Positions 38,465-46,759 of a stretch of DNA of 64,000 bases are shown piece by piece. How positions within the stretch are numbered: position 1 is the first letter of the stretch; the number at the start of each line of letters is the position of its first letter. The position numbers and the translations under genes are program-made. The notes beneath the pieces are model-generated. The model ran no database searches. It saw only the letters and a program-made list of their open reading frames with translations, and was not told the origin of the DNA. Source of the stretch: JANLYC01 sp963750495 (GTDB lineage: Bacteria; Actinomycetota; Actinomycetes; Propionibacteriales; Nocardioidaceae); assembly GCA_963750495.1 (NCBI GenBank), contig CAVVQV010000004.1:992001-1056000 (forward strand). Reading direction: 5' to 3'.

Positions 38465-39688
38465 TTAGGCGACCGCGCGGGTGAGCCGGGGGCTCAGGTC
38501 GCCGCGCGCCTCGACGCGGATCGAGGACAGCCCGAGCCACCCCGCGAGGCTGATCAGTGCAGCGGCCAGCTCGGGCACCGTCTCGTCGGGGGCGCCCGGC
38601 TCGGCGTACGCACCCTTGACGACGAGAACGCCGGCCTTGCGATCGGCCTTGAGGTCGACGCGGCCGACGAGCTGCTCGCCCAGCAGGAAGGGCAGGACGT
38701 AGTAGCCGTACACCCGTTTCGGCTCGGGGACGTAGATCTCGATCCGGTAGTGGAAGCCGAACAGGTGCTCCGTGCGCCTGCGCTCCCACACCACCGGGTC
38801 GAAGGGACTGAGCAGGGCACGGGCGTCGACCCGGCGGGGCAGCCGGGCGTCGCGATGGAGGTAGGCGGGCGTCTTCCACCCCTCGATCGACACCGGGAGC
38901 AGCTCGCCTGCCTCGACCAGTGCGGCGACGGCAGGCTTGGACTCGTCCGGGCCCATCCGGTAGTAGTCGCGCAGGCAGAACTCGGTCGCGATCCCGTGAG
39001 AGATCGCGGCGCGACGGATCAGCTCGATGTGCGCCTGGGCGGCGGTGGGGACCGGTTGCGCCAGGATGTGCGCGGGGATGACACGCTCGGGGAGGTCGTA
39101 GCGGCGCTCGAACGCGCTGTTGCGGCCCGCCGCTGTCACCTGGCCGGCGAAGAAGAGGTATTCGAGCGCTTGCTTGACCTCCGACCAGTTCCAGCCCCAG
39201 TCGACCTTGGCCTTCGGCAGGTCGTCGTCGATGTCGCGCGCCGTGACCGGGCCGCTGGACTTGACGTCCTGAAGCACTCCGGCGACGAGGTCGGGCTTGC
39301 GCGCCGCGATGCTGCGCGGCCCGCCCCAGGCCATCGTGTCGACCTTGTCCATCCGGTGCCGCATGAGGGGCCAGAGCTCGACCGGCATATAGGCGGCCAC
39401 GTGTGCCCAGTACTCGACCAGCCGCCGCGGTGGGGTGCTCGACGCGCGCTGGAGGAGCGACACGTCGTAGGGACCCATCCGGCTGAACAGCGGCATGAAG
39501 TGGGCCCGTTGGAGCACGTTGACCGAGTCGATCTGGAGCACTCCGGTGCGCTGCACCGTGCGGGTCATCGTGCGCATCGTCGGTGTGGTGTGGCGCGGGT
39601 CGAGGAATCCCTGCGCGGCGAGCGCGACCCGCCGTGCCTGAGAGCGGCTCAGTGACTCGCGGGCAGGAGGCGGCTCAACCATCAGCAC
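38465..39688 (-). CDS. YcaQ/AlkX-type winged-helix DNA glycosylase (HTH_42 family)
   Basis: This 407-residue protein belongs to the HTH_42 superfamily, which includes AlkZ and YcaQ/AlkX glycosylases that unhook interstrand cross-links or remove alkylated bases. The motif that separates the subfamilies reads Gln52-Ile53-Asp54 in LQIDSVNVLQRAHFMPLFSR, the QxD form of the broad-range YcaQ group. Tandem winged helices and a C-terminal beta barrel (RIEIYVPEPKRVYGYYVLPF) follow. ATG 39688 and ATG 39682 are both possible starts. Its role in cross-link repair is inferred from family. Confidence 0.85.
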   Translation of the reverse strand: MLMVEPPPARESLSRSQARRVALAAQGFLDPRHTTPTMRTMTRTVQRTGVLQIDSVNVLQRAHFMPLFSRMGPYDVSLLQRASSTPPRRLVEYWAHVAAYMPVELWPLMRHRMDKVDTMAWGGPRSIAARKPDLVAGVLQDVKSSGPVTARDIDDDLPKAKVDWGWNWSEVKQALEYLFFAGQVTAAGRNSAFERRYDLPERVIPAHILAQPVPTAAQAHIELIRRAAISHGIATEFCLRDYYRMGPDESKPAVAALVEAGELLPVSIEGWKTPAYLHRDARLPRRVDARALLSPFDPVVWERRRTEHLFGFHYRIEIYVPEPKRVYGYYVLPFLLGEQLVGRVDLKADRKAGVLVVKGAYAEPGAPDETVPELAAALISLAGWLGLSSIRVEARGDLSPRLTRAVA

Positions 39689-39710
39689 ATGGTGCCAGGG
39701 CGGGCCGACA

Positions 39711-40412
39711 TCACGGGATGTCGAGGAGCTTCTCGCGCACCGCGTACATCACAGCCTCCATCCGGGAGTGCAGCTGCAGCTTTTCCAAGATGTTGCGGAC
39801 GTGGTTCTTCACGGTGTTCTCGCTGATGAAGAGGTCCCGGGCGATCTCTCGGTTGTTGAGCCCGTGCGCGACCAGGTTGAGCACCTCGAGCTCGCGATCA
39901 GTGAGCTTGGGCACGATCGTGTCAGGCTTCGCTCCGACCCGTGAGATCGTCTTGAACTCCTCGAGGAGCTTGGCTGCCATGGACGGACTGATCAGCGACT
40001 GACCGTCGGCAACCAGCCGGATGGCCTGGGCGACCTGGTCGATCGAGGCGTCCTTGAGCAGGTAGCCCGACGCGCCGTTCTTGATGGCGTCGTAGAGGTC
40101 GCCCTCTTCGTCGGAGACCGTCAACATGATGATCTTGGCCGACGGGGCCACCTGCTTGATCGTGCGGCAGGCCTCGATCCCGGACCGCTTGGGCATCCGG
40201 ACATCCATGAGCACGATGTCGGGGACCGTCGCGGCCGACATCTCAGCGGCTTCGTCGCCGTCGGACGCCTCGCCCACGACTTCGATGTCGTCCTCTGCCG
40301 CGACGAGCATGATGAGTCCGCGGCGGAAGAGCTCTTGGTCGTCGACGACCACGACGCGAATCGGTTCGCGTCGTGGTGGCAGCTCGGCGACCTCGTCCAT
40401 GGCGGAAATCAT
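39711..40412 (-). CDS. NarL/LuxR-type response regulator
   Basis: This 233-residue regulator has a receiver domain with acidic pair VVVDDQELFRRG, phosphoacceptor Asp70 in DIVLMDVRMP, conserved Thr/Lys in IIMLTVSDEE and GYLLKDAS. It also has a C-terminal LuxR HTH (LTDRELEVLNLVAHGLNNRE and ENTVKNHVRNILEKL). No kinase gene is adjacent. The start is uncertain: ATG 40412 is taken, ATG 40400 is possible, and TTG 40475 would overlap the hpf stop by four bases and add 21 polar residues. Position after hpf suggests cotranscription. Confidence 0.85.
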   Translation of the reverse strand: MISAMDEVAELPPRREPIRVVVVDDQELFRRGLIMLVAAEDDIEVVGEASDGDEAAEMSAATVPDIVLMDVRMPKRSGIEACRTIKQVAPSAKIIMLTVSDEEGDLYDAIKNGASGYLLKDASIDQVAQAIRLVADGQSLISPSMAAKLLEEFKTISRVGAKPDTIVPKLTDRELEVLNLVAHGLNNREIARDLFISENTVKNHVRNILEKLQLHSRMEAVMYAVREKLLDIP

Positions 40413-40471
40413 GTCAGATGAGGGTGGCTCCCGCCCTTGGTCGGTTGATTTGCCCGCCTGCTCCCCGGGCG

Positions 40472-41086
40472 TCAATCCGAGAGCCGGATGACGCCGTAGT
40501 CGTAACCCTTGCGCCGGTACACGACCGACGCCTGCTCGTTCTCCTTGTCGATGAACAAGTAGAAGTCGTGACCGACGAGCTCCATCTCGTACAGCGCCTG
40601 GTCCAGCGTCATCGGTACGGCTGGATGAGTCTTCTCACGAACGACGAGTGGACCGTCGCCCATGACCGTGATCGGCCCCTCCTTGTGCTCGAGGTCGTCG
40701 TCGTCCGGCTCGGTCCGGCGTACCGCGTCGCCGTCCGCCTGGGCCATCGCGTGCGCGAGCGAGGTGGGGTTGCGCGCGCCGTGGTGGATCCGGCGACGGT
40801 CAGCGGCCTTGCGCGCCTGGGCGCTGAGGCGGTCGACCGCCTTGTCGAGTGCGGTCATCTTGTCCTCGGCCGCTGCCTCGGCACGGATGACCGGGCCCTT
40901 GCTGCGAATCGTGATCTCGACGCGGACGTGCTGGTCGGACAGGCGAGGATTGGCCTCCTGGGATACCTCGACGTCGACGCGGATGACGCGTTGGTCGTAC
41001 TTCTCGAGCCGGGTCAGCTTCTCCTCGACATGACTCCGGAAACGGTCTGAAATCTCGCAGTGACGACCTTTGACCACGACGTCCAC
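40472..41086 (-). CDS. hpf: Ribosome hibernation promoting factor, long form
   Basis: Long Hpf dimerises 70S ribosomes into inactive 100S particles in stationary phase or stress. The 204-residue product has the S30AE/RaiA domain (about 1-100; VVVKGRHCEISDRFRSHVEE, VRVEITIRSKGPVIRAEA), a charged linker, and the C-terminal dimerisation domain (FYLFIDKENEQASVVYRRKG and YDYGVIRL). AAGGAGG at 41092-41098 is 5 bases before GTG 41086, a strong signal that overrides the longer frame from 41128. The gene has an unusually long gene-free upstream region. Confidence 0.95.
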   Translation of the reverse strand: MDVVVKGRHCEISDRFRSHVEEKLTRLEKYDQRVIRVDVEVSQEANPRLSDQHVRVEITIRSKGPVIRAEAAAEDKMTALDKAVDRLSAQARKAADRRRIHHGARNPTSLAHAMAQADGDAVRRTEPDDDDLEHKEGPITVMGDGPLVVREKTHPAVPMTLDQALYEMELVGHDFYLFIDKENEQASVVYRRKGYDYGVIRLSD

Positions 41087-41572
41087 ACGTGCCTCCTTCG
41101 AGATGAGAGCGCTGCTGACTGGACCCATGGCCGAGCCGGCTCAACGCCCATGCGGTGATGCTCCGACGTGAAAGTGCTGGGAACGGTGACGACGTCGCAA
41201 GCGGTGCGAGCACGTCCGTCGAGAAGGTGGCACCCGCCCGTCCGACCTGGTCTTCGACCCCACACTCGCCTGCTGAGACGGTCGCAGCTTGGTGCCACTA
41301 CTGGCCTTCTCCCGGTTGCTGGGGGCATCTGACCCCCACCGAGGCAGGACTTACTGCTAAGCCGCTCCGTGATCGTCCGGCGCGCTCGACCAGCGACCGC
41401 GACGGACTTACGTGGGCCGTTTTGCCTGCGGCTGGCATCGGCTTGTCGGCGGTCATCCCGCGCGAGCGAGACCCCATCGACGCAACCACGGACCCGGACG
41501 GGTGCCATGAGTCGACCCTAGCCGCTCACGGTGAGGACCGATACCGGACCACCGAACAGCGGACCGGACGGA
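41087..41572. other. 486-bp gene-free stretch upstream of hpf
   Basis: No convincing gene lies between the hpf start and the comF stop; open frames on both strands lack recognisable motifs. One hairpin is visible: TGGGGG (41320-41325) and CCCCCA (41333-41338) around a 7-base loop, 235 bases past comF on the minus strand. It could terminate comF transcription. The rest presumably holds the hpf promoter and leader, but I could not pick a clear promoter hexamer pair. Confidence 0.55.
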
Positions 41573-42265
41573 CTAGGACGGCCACCGACGACGTGTTGCG
41601 GCCACGACAGCGACGCCGAGCACACTCCCGCCACCCGCGCCGATCGCCCGGCTCGCCTCGGCGGCAGTGGCCCCAGTGGTGATGATGTCGTCGACGATGA
41701 TCGACGGGCCGGTGGCTCCTGGCCGACAGGTGAACGCGCCCCGCAGGTTCTGTGCCCGCTCTTCGGCGCCGAGACCTGACTGGTCGGTGACCGCACGGAC
41801 CACGGACAGCCACGGTGTGGGCGCCGCTGTGACCCCGGTACGCCGCAGGACACGGCCGGCCGCTGCGGTGATCCGCCGCAGGGGATCGTGGCCACGCTCC
41901 CGGATGACCCCCCGTCGAGAGGGCACCGGCACGAGCCGGACGGGTTCGCGAAGCTCGGCGTCGGCTGCGGCCAGGAGCCCGACCACCGCCAGCGCCAGCG
42001 CCGCCCCGAGCGGCCGGGCCAGGGACAGCCGTCCTTCCTCCTTGTGTGCCAGCAGGGCCGCGCGGGCCACACCGGCGTACTCGGTCGAGGCCCAGACCGG
42101 TGGCAGGTCGTCCGGGCACGGCCTCGGCACCGTCCGGAACGGCGGCCCGTCGACCAGGGCAACCGCGCAGGTTCCGCACAGGGACCGGCCCGGCCGGTCG
42201 CAGCCCACGCAGGCCATGCCGAGGAGCAGGTCCGCTCCGGCGGCTACGGCTCTAGCGAGATCCAT
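41573..42265 (-). CDS. comF: ComF family phosphoribosyltransferase-like protein
   Basis: This 230-residue protein has an N-terminal zinc-binding cluster (Cys19, Cys22, Cys30 and Cys33 in CVGCDRPGRSLCGTC) and a type I phosphoribosyltransferase domain. The PRPP loop is SIIVDDIITTGATAAEA near residues 188-204. ComF proteins support DNA uptake in some bacteria; in actinobacteria the role is not established. LVPVPSRRGVIRERGHDPLRR is also typical. It lies 102 bp downstream of lpqB on the same strand, the usual mtrA-mtrB-lpqB-comF order. Confidence 0.92.
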   Translation of the reverse strand: MDLARAVAAGADLLLGMACVGCDRPGRSLCGTCAVALVDGPPFRTVPRPCPDDLPPVWASTEYAGVARAALLAHKEEGRLSLARPLGAALALAVVGLLAAADAELREPVRLVPVPSRRGVIRERGHDPLRRITAAAGRVLRRTGVTAAPTPWLSVVRAVTDQSGLGAEERAQNLRGAFTCRPGATGPSIIVDDIITTGATAAEASRAIGAGGGSVLGVAVVAATRRRWPS

Positions 42266-42367
42266 CCGGACAGGGTCGTCGTCGCAGCCGCCGTCGCGTT
42301 GTCCGGACGGCGGCGCTTGGGGACGCCGGCCGAGGACGGAACGGGCTGTGGAACGCGGCAGCCGGGG

Positions 42368-44122
42368 TCAGCCGGGGTAGAACGGGTCGCGGATCTTCGC
42401 CCGCCCACCGGTCTGGAGCCATTGGGAGTCCGGGGTCTGCACGAACACGTGACCGCGGGAGTCGCCGATCACGGCCGGGGAGTCACTGTTGGGGCCAGCC
42501 GCGAGGCTGGTCGGCTTGATCGGCAGGAAGCCGCCGAACGGCGTGACGAGCGAGCCGTCGATGCTGAACTCGGACGGTTCGGGTTGGCCGCCGGCCACGT
42601 CGCCGAGCGCCGCCACCGAGGTCGGGCTGAACCAGCTGACCCGTGAGACCCGTTGCGGCGGGATGCCCGCCGTCAACACCCGCTGCGCCTTGGTCAGCGA
42701 CACAGTGGCCGGTGCCTGTGGATCACGGGCGATCACCGAGATGACCAGGTGCCGATGTCCGGCCCGGCCCACGACTGCCGCCAGCCGGATGCCGTCACGG
42801 GACACGGCGATGCTGTGGACCGACCTGCCGGTGAGGCCGGGCGCATCCACCTCACGGGCCCCGCTGCTGTTCGCCACGAACAACCGGGCTCCCTCGGGCG
42901 TGTTCTCGACCAGCCAGAGCGCGCCGTAGATGTCCCACGAGGGCTTCAGGACGGAGTCGCCGCCACGGAACCAGACGCTGGTCCCCGTGGCCGCCGCACC
43001 CAGGCCGGCGACCGTGACGGTGCTGCCGTCGCCGCTGACCACGGCGGCCTCGGTTCCGTCGGGGTCGACCGCCGCCGAACGCGCTCCACGGGAGGCCTCC
43101 TTGATCGGGCCGGCGACCGTGACCGTCTCGGTGTCGGACACGGCAACCAGTCCCTGGTTGGTGAGTCCGTACAGCTGCCGGCTCGACGCCAACCCGGCCG
43201 GGTCATAGCCGGAGAAGTCGTCGATGCTGATCTGCTTCCCGACCCCGAGGTCGATGCGCGTTCCCCGGACGGTCACGATGATGGTCTTGATCTCCTGGAG
43301 AGGCCGCAGGGTCCAGGCCAGCTGCGCGGCGAACAGTCTCCGGTCGTTGGACGACAGCTTCAGGATGTCGTCGCTCATGGGGACCTCGGCCACTCCCTGG
43401 GGGGAGATCGAGACTCCGACGTCGACGGTAGCGGTCGACGGGACGCTGCTGCTCACCGCTCCCGCGATGTCGGGCGTCGGCCCTCGGAGCAGGTCCTTGA
43501 CCAGCGCGGTGGCGAGACTGTCACCGAGCAGCATGTGGACCGGATCGGCAGCCAGGATCTTCGTGGCCGGGTCGAAGAAGTACAGCGAGAACGAGCCGTA
43601 GTAGGTCAGGAAGTAGTCCTGATCGACGTACGAGCCCGGCAGTGGGTTGCGCAACCGCCACTCGCCGTTGACCCTGCTCATGGTGAACGCGGCTTTGATC
43701 ACGGCCGCGGCGCTCTTGGCGGTCGACCACCTGCCCCGGTCATCGAGCGAGCCCAGCGCCTGGGCGTTGAACACCACCGACTTGGCCTTCTCGGCAACGC
43801 GAGGCCGGTCGGAGTCGGTGTAGACGACCAGGCGGTCGTTCGGGCTCCACTCGGCAGCCGCCGACGGCGTGAGGAACTGGCGTACGACATCCGGCGACGG
43901 CGGAAACGCCAGCATGGCAGCGAGATACCCGGCGGCGATCTCCTTGCGCCCTGCACCCGGCCGTGGTCCGTCCGGCACGTTGCTGCTCAACGGCCGCTCG
44001 TCCTGCGCCCCCAGGGCCCGCCCGGCCTGGACGGACGAGCTCTCCGGGATCGACACGCAGCCGGCGGCTGCCGCGAGCAGCGCGACCGCCGCGACCAGGC
44101 GAGGGATCAGGTGGACCTTCAC
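42368..44122 (-). CDS. lpqB: Lipoprotein LpqB (MtrAB accessory)
   Basis: This 584-residue exported lipoprotein has a signal sequence with lipobox AAGC (Cys22). An N-terminal region follows (GRKEIAAGYLAAMLAFPPSP), then a GerMN domain at roughly 190-300 and a C-terminal beta-propeller-like half. In other actinobacteria LpqB interacts with the MtrB sensor and affects envelope homeostasis. GTG 44122 overlaps the mtrB stop (GTGA), indicating translational coupling in the mtrA-mtrB-lpqB operon. Confidence 0.94.
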   Translation of the reverse strand: MKVHLIPRLVAAVALLAAAAGCVSIPESSSVQAGRALGAQDERPLSSNVPDGPRPGAGRKEIAAGYLAAMLAFPPSPDVVRQFLTPSAAAEWSPNDRLVVYTDSDRPRVAEKAKSVVFNAQALGSLDDRGRWSTAKSAAAVIKAAFTMSRVNGEWRLRNPLPGSYVDQDYFLTYYGSFSLYFFDPATKILAADPVHMLLGDSLATALVKDLLRGPTPDIAGAVSSSVPSTATVDVGVSISPQGVAEVPMSDDILKLSSNDRRLFAAQLAWTLRPLQEIKTIIVTVRGTRIDLGVGKQISIDDFSGYDPAGLASSRQLYGLTNQGLVAVSDTETVTVAGPIKEASRGARSAAVDPDGTEAAVVSGDGSTVTVAGLGAAATGTSVWFRGGDSVLKPSWDIYGALWLVENTPEGARLFVANSSGAREVDAPGLTGRSVHSIAVSRDGIRLAAVVGRAGHRHLVISVIARDPQAPATVSLTKAQRVLTAGIPPQRVSRVSWFSPTSVAALGDVAGGQPEPSEFSIDGSLVTPFGGFLPIKPTSLAAGPNSDSPAVIGDSRGHVFVQTPDSQWLQTGGRAKIRDPFYPG

Positions 44123-45843
44123 ACGCCACCTCGCCGGTGGTCATGCGGATGACGCGCGTACGGCGCACCGACCGGCATCGGGAGCCGCTCCGACGGCACC
44201 AGCGGCAACGGAGACCGTCCCGGGCGGTCACCGGCTCGTTTGGGCAGGGTCAGCCGGAACACCGACCCCTGGCCGGGCTCGCCCCAGGCATCGAGCGTCC
44301 CGGCGTGCAAGGTCGTGTCCTCCACCGCGATGGACAGCCCGAGGCCGGTGCCACCGCGCGTGCGTGCCCGTGCCGGGTCGGCACGCCAGAACCGGTTGAA
44401 CACCAACGTCTCCTCGCCTGGTTTCAAACCGAGCCCATGGTCACGGACGCTGAGCGCGACGGCGTCCGACGAGCCCGCCACCCGAACCTCGATGTCACCA
44501 CCGGCGCCGTACTCGATCGCGTTCACGACCAGGTTGCGCACGATGCGCTCGATCCGCCGGATGTCGACCTCAGCCGTGCACAGCTGTGCTGGTTGCGGCT
44601 CGGGGCCGGGCGTGGCCCGCGGAGTGGTCACCGTGATGACCGATCCGCGCAGCTCAGCCAGGGCGCGGTTGTCGTCGACGATCCGCCTGGCGACAGCGCG
44701 TAGGTCGACGTAGGACAGGTCGAGCACCGCCGCGCCGGCGTCGAACCTGCTGATCTCGAGGAGATCGGTCAACAGCCCCTCGAAACGGTCGAGCTCGGCC
44801 TGCAGGAGCTCGGCCGAACGGGCGGTGGCGGGGTCGAAGTCGAGGCGGGAGTCATGCAGGACGTCGGCAGCCATCCGTACCGTCGTCAGCGGAGTGCGGA
44901 GCTCATGGCTGACGTCGGAGACGAACCGCTGCTGGACGCGCGAGAGCTCCTCGAGCTGCCGGATCTGTCGCTGCAGGCTGCCGGCCATCTGGTTGAACGA
45001 GATGCCGAGCCGCGCGATGTCGTCCTCGCCACGTACATGCATCCGTTCCTCGAGCCGGCCGGCCGCCAGTCGTTCGGCGATGCGGCGGGCCAGCCGCACG
45101 GGCGTGACCACCTGACGGGTGACGAGCCAGGCCACGATCCCCAGCAGCACGACGAGCAGAGCTCCGGTGGTGATGAGAGCCCCCCGCACCACGAACAGGG
45201 ACTGCTGCTGCTCGTTGAGGGGGTACACATAGAAGAGCCCGTACCGCTGCCCGGTGCCCGTGACACTGATCTGGCTGCCCACCGCGATACCTGGCACCGG
45301 ATCGAGCGCTGAGTCCCCGAACACCAATCGGGTGAAGACCCACCAGGTGCCGGGCTCGCTCGTCACCTTCTGCATGAGCGTCGCGGGAATCGACTGTTCG
45401 GGGACGATGTCTCCGGACGACCGGCTACCACCGGTGGCCGCCGCATCGGAGTCGGCCGGCGCGAGGGGCCCGACGATCACGACCGAGAAGTCTTCGCGGG
45501 CCGTGTCACGCGGCGCCAGCGTCTCGACGAGACCTTTCAGCAACGGCCCGATGTCGAACTGGTCGGTGATCTCGGCGCCGTCGAGCTTGGCCTGCGCGGT
45601 CACCGCGCCGGAACGTGCCTGGGCGATCGAGGTCTGCTCCTTGCTCTCGAGCAGACCCGTGGTCACCTGCCGGAGCAGGATCCAGCCCGCCAACAGGGTG
45701 AGGATGGCGGACAGCACGACGGTGCCGATCACGACGCGGGCCTGGATCGAACGTCGCCAGATGCCGGTGAGCTGTCGGAACGGGGTGGCTGCCAGGCGGG
45801 CAGCGCTCCGCAGCCCGGGAGCGATCCGCGCGAACGGACTCAC
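44119..45843 (-). CDS. mtrB: Sensor histidine kinase MtrB
   Basis: This 574-residue membrane kinase has helix 1 (about 36-58), an external sensor domain and helix 2 (about 208-230). A HAMP domain (RLAAGRLEERMHVRGEDDIA) and HisKA with SHELRTPLTTVRMAADVLHD (His313) follow. The HATPase domain has N-box NLVVNAIEYG, G1 box VRDHGLGLKP and G2 GGTGLGLSI. It phosphorylates MtrA to regulate cell wall metabolism, division and osmotic responses. GTG 45843 is 18 bp after the mtrA stop. The protein ends in a Pro/Arg-rich tail. Confidence 0.95.
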   Translation of the reverse strand: MSPFARIAPGLRSAARLAATPFRQLTGIWRRSIQARVVIGTVVLSAILTLLAGWILLRQVTTGLLESKEQTSIAQARSGAVTAQAKLDGAEITDQFDIGPLLKGLVETLAPRDTAREDFSVVIVGPLAPADSDAAATGGSRSSGDIVPEQSIPATLMQKVTSEPGTWWVFTRLVFGDSALDPVPGIAVGSQISVTGTGQRYGLFYVYPLNEQQQSLFVVRGALITTGALLVVLLGIVAWLVTRQVVTPVRLARRIAERLAAGRLEERMHVRGEDDIARLGISFNQMAGSLQRQIRQLEELSRVQQRFVSDVSHELRTPLTTVRMAADVLHDSRLDFDPATARSAELLQAELDRFEGLLTDLLEISRFDAGAAVLDLSYVDLRAVARRIVDDNRALAELRGSVITVTTPRATPGPEPQPAQLCTAEVDIRRIERIVRNLVVNAIEYGAGGDIEVRVAGSSDAVALSVRDHGLGLKPGEETLVFNRFWRADPARARTRGGTGLGLSIAVEDTTLHAGTLDAWGEPGQGSVFRLTLPKRAGDRPGRSPLPLVPSERLPMPVGAPYARHPHDHRRGGV

Positions 45844-45861
45844 GGCTGCGGGCCCGGCCGG

Positions 45862-46593
45862 CTACCGCGTGCCGACAGGGTCGCCGGCCTTGTATCCAAC
45901 GCCCCGGACCGTCATCACGATCTGCGGGTTCTCCGGATCGATCTCGACCTTGGAGCGCAGCCGCTGGACGTGCACGTTCACGAGCCGGGTGTCGGCCGCA
46001 TGGCGGTAACCCCACACCTGCTCCAGCAGCACCTCGCGCGTGAAGACCTGCCACGGCTTGCGGGCCAGGCAGACCAACAGGTCGAACTCGAGCGGTGTCA
46101 GCGACAGCGGGTCGTTGTTGCGTTTGACCGTGTGGCCGGCGACGTCGATGACGAGATCTCCGATGACGAGCGCCTCAGGAGCGGACTCCTCGAACTTGCG
46201 GAGCCGGGCCCTCAGCCGGGCGACCAGCTCCTTCGGCTTGAACGGCTTGACGACGTAGTCATCAGCGCCGGACTCCAGGCCGACCACGATGTCGACGGTG
46301 TCGCTCTTGGCCGTGAGCATGATGATGGGAACCCCCGACTCGTGCCGGATCTCGCGACACACGTCGACGCCGTCCTTGCCGGGGAGCATCAGGTCGAGCA
46401 GCACCACGTCAGGCTTGAAGTCACGGACGACCGAGAGCGCCCGGTCACCCGACGAGCACACGCGCGGCTCGAAACCTTCGTTGCGCAGCACGATGGTCAG
46501 CATCTCGGCCAGGGACGAGTCGTCGTCGACCACGAGGATCTTGCCGCGGTGGGCCCGAACGGACTCGACCCCGTTGGCTGAACCTGCGTTCAC
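45862..46593 (-). CDS. mtrA: DNA-binding response regulator MtrA
   Basis: This 243-residue OmpR/PhoB-type regulator has a receiver with ILVVDDDSSLAEMLTIVL, phosphoacceptor Asp67 in VVLLDLMLPGKDG and the switch region IIMLTAKSD, ending KPFKPKEL. A C-terminal winged helix follows (LTPLEFDLLVCLARKPWQVF, DTRLVNVHVQRLRSKVE, VMTVRGVGYKAG). The recognition helix is identical in style to mycobacterial and Streptomyces MtrA. GTG 46593 has GAGGT about 7 bases upstream and gives the family length, so the longer frame from 46644 is not used. It is the first gene of the mtrA-mtrB-lpqB operon. Confidence 0.95.
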   Translation of the reverse strand: MNAGSANGVESVRAHRGKILVVDDDSSLAEMLTIVLRNEGFEPRVCSSGDRALSVVRDFKPDVVLLDLMLPGKDGVDVCREIRHESGVPIIMLTAKSDTVDIVVGLESGADDYVVKPFKPKELVARLRARLRKFEESAPEALVIGDLVIDVAGHTVKRNNDPLSLTPLEFDLLVCLARKPWQVFTREVLLEQVWGYRHAADTRLVNVHVQRLRSKVEIDPENPQIVMTVRGVGYKAGDPVGTR

Positions 46594-46645
46594 GGTGCTA
46601 CCTCGTCTTCCGGGTCTCGCTGGAGCTGCGTGGCCGCCGCTCACT

Positions 46646-46666
46646 GTGACACGTCACAACACCCTA
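46646..46666 (-). promoter_or_regulatory. Possible mtrA promoter with overlapping palindrome
   Basis: On the minus strand TAGGGT (46661-46666) fits an actinobacterial -10 (TANNNT); a matching -35 is weak. Just downstream is the palindrome GTGAC-AC-GTCAC (46646-46657 on the plus strand), which would cover the transcription start about 55-65 bases before the mtrA GTG. A GTCAC-type half-site resembles reported MtrA boxes, so autoregulation is possible; this is inference. Confidence 0.35.
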
Positions 46667-46704
46667 CGAAAAGGGTACGTCGCAGCGAAGCCGATGCCGC
46701 GAAG

Positions 46705-46742
46705 GCTGACCTACCCCGACCCGACCGGCCGGGTAGGTCAGC
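46705..46742 (-). terminator. Strong hairpin terminator after ahcY
   Basis: GCTGACCTACCC (46705-46716) and GGGTAGGTCAGC (46731-46742) form a perfect 12-bp stem with a 14-base loop. It starts 17 bases past the ahcY stop on the minus strand and separates ahcY from mtrA. There is no T-tract, as is usual for I-shaped actinobacterial terminators. Confidence 0.75.
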
Positions 46743-46759
46743 ACGATGTCACGGCTCGG

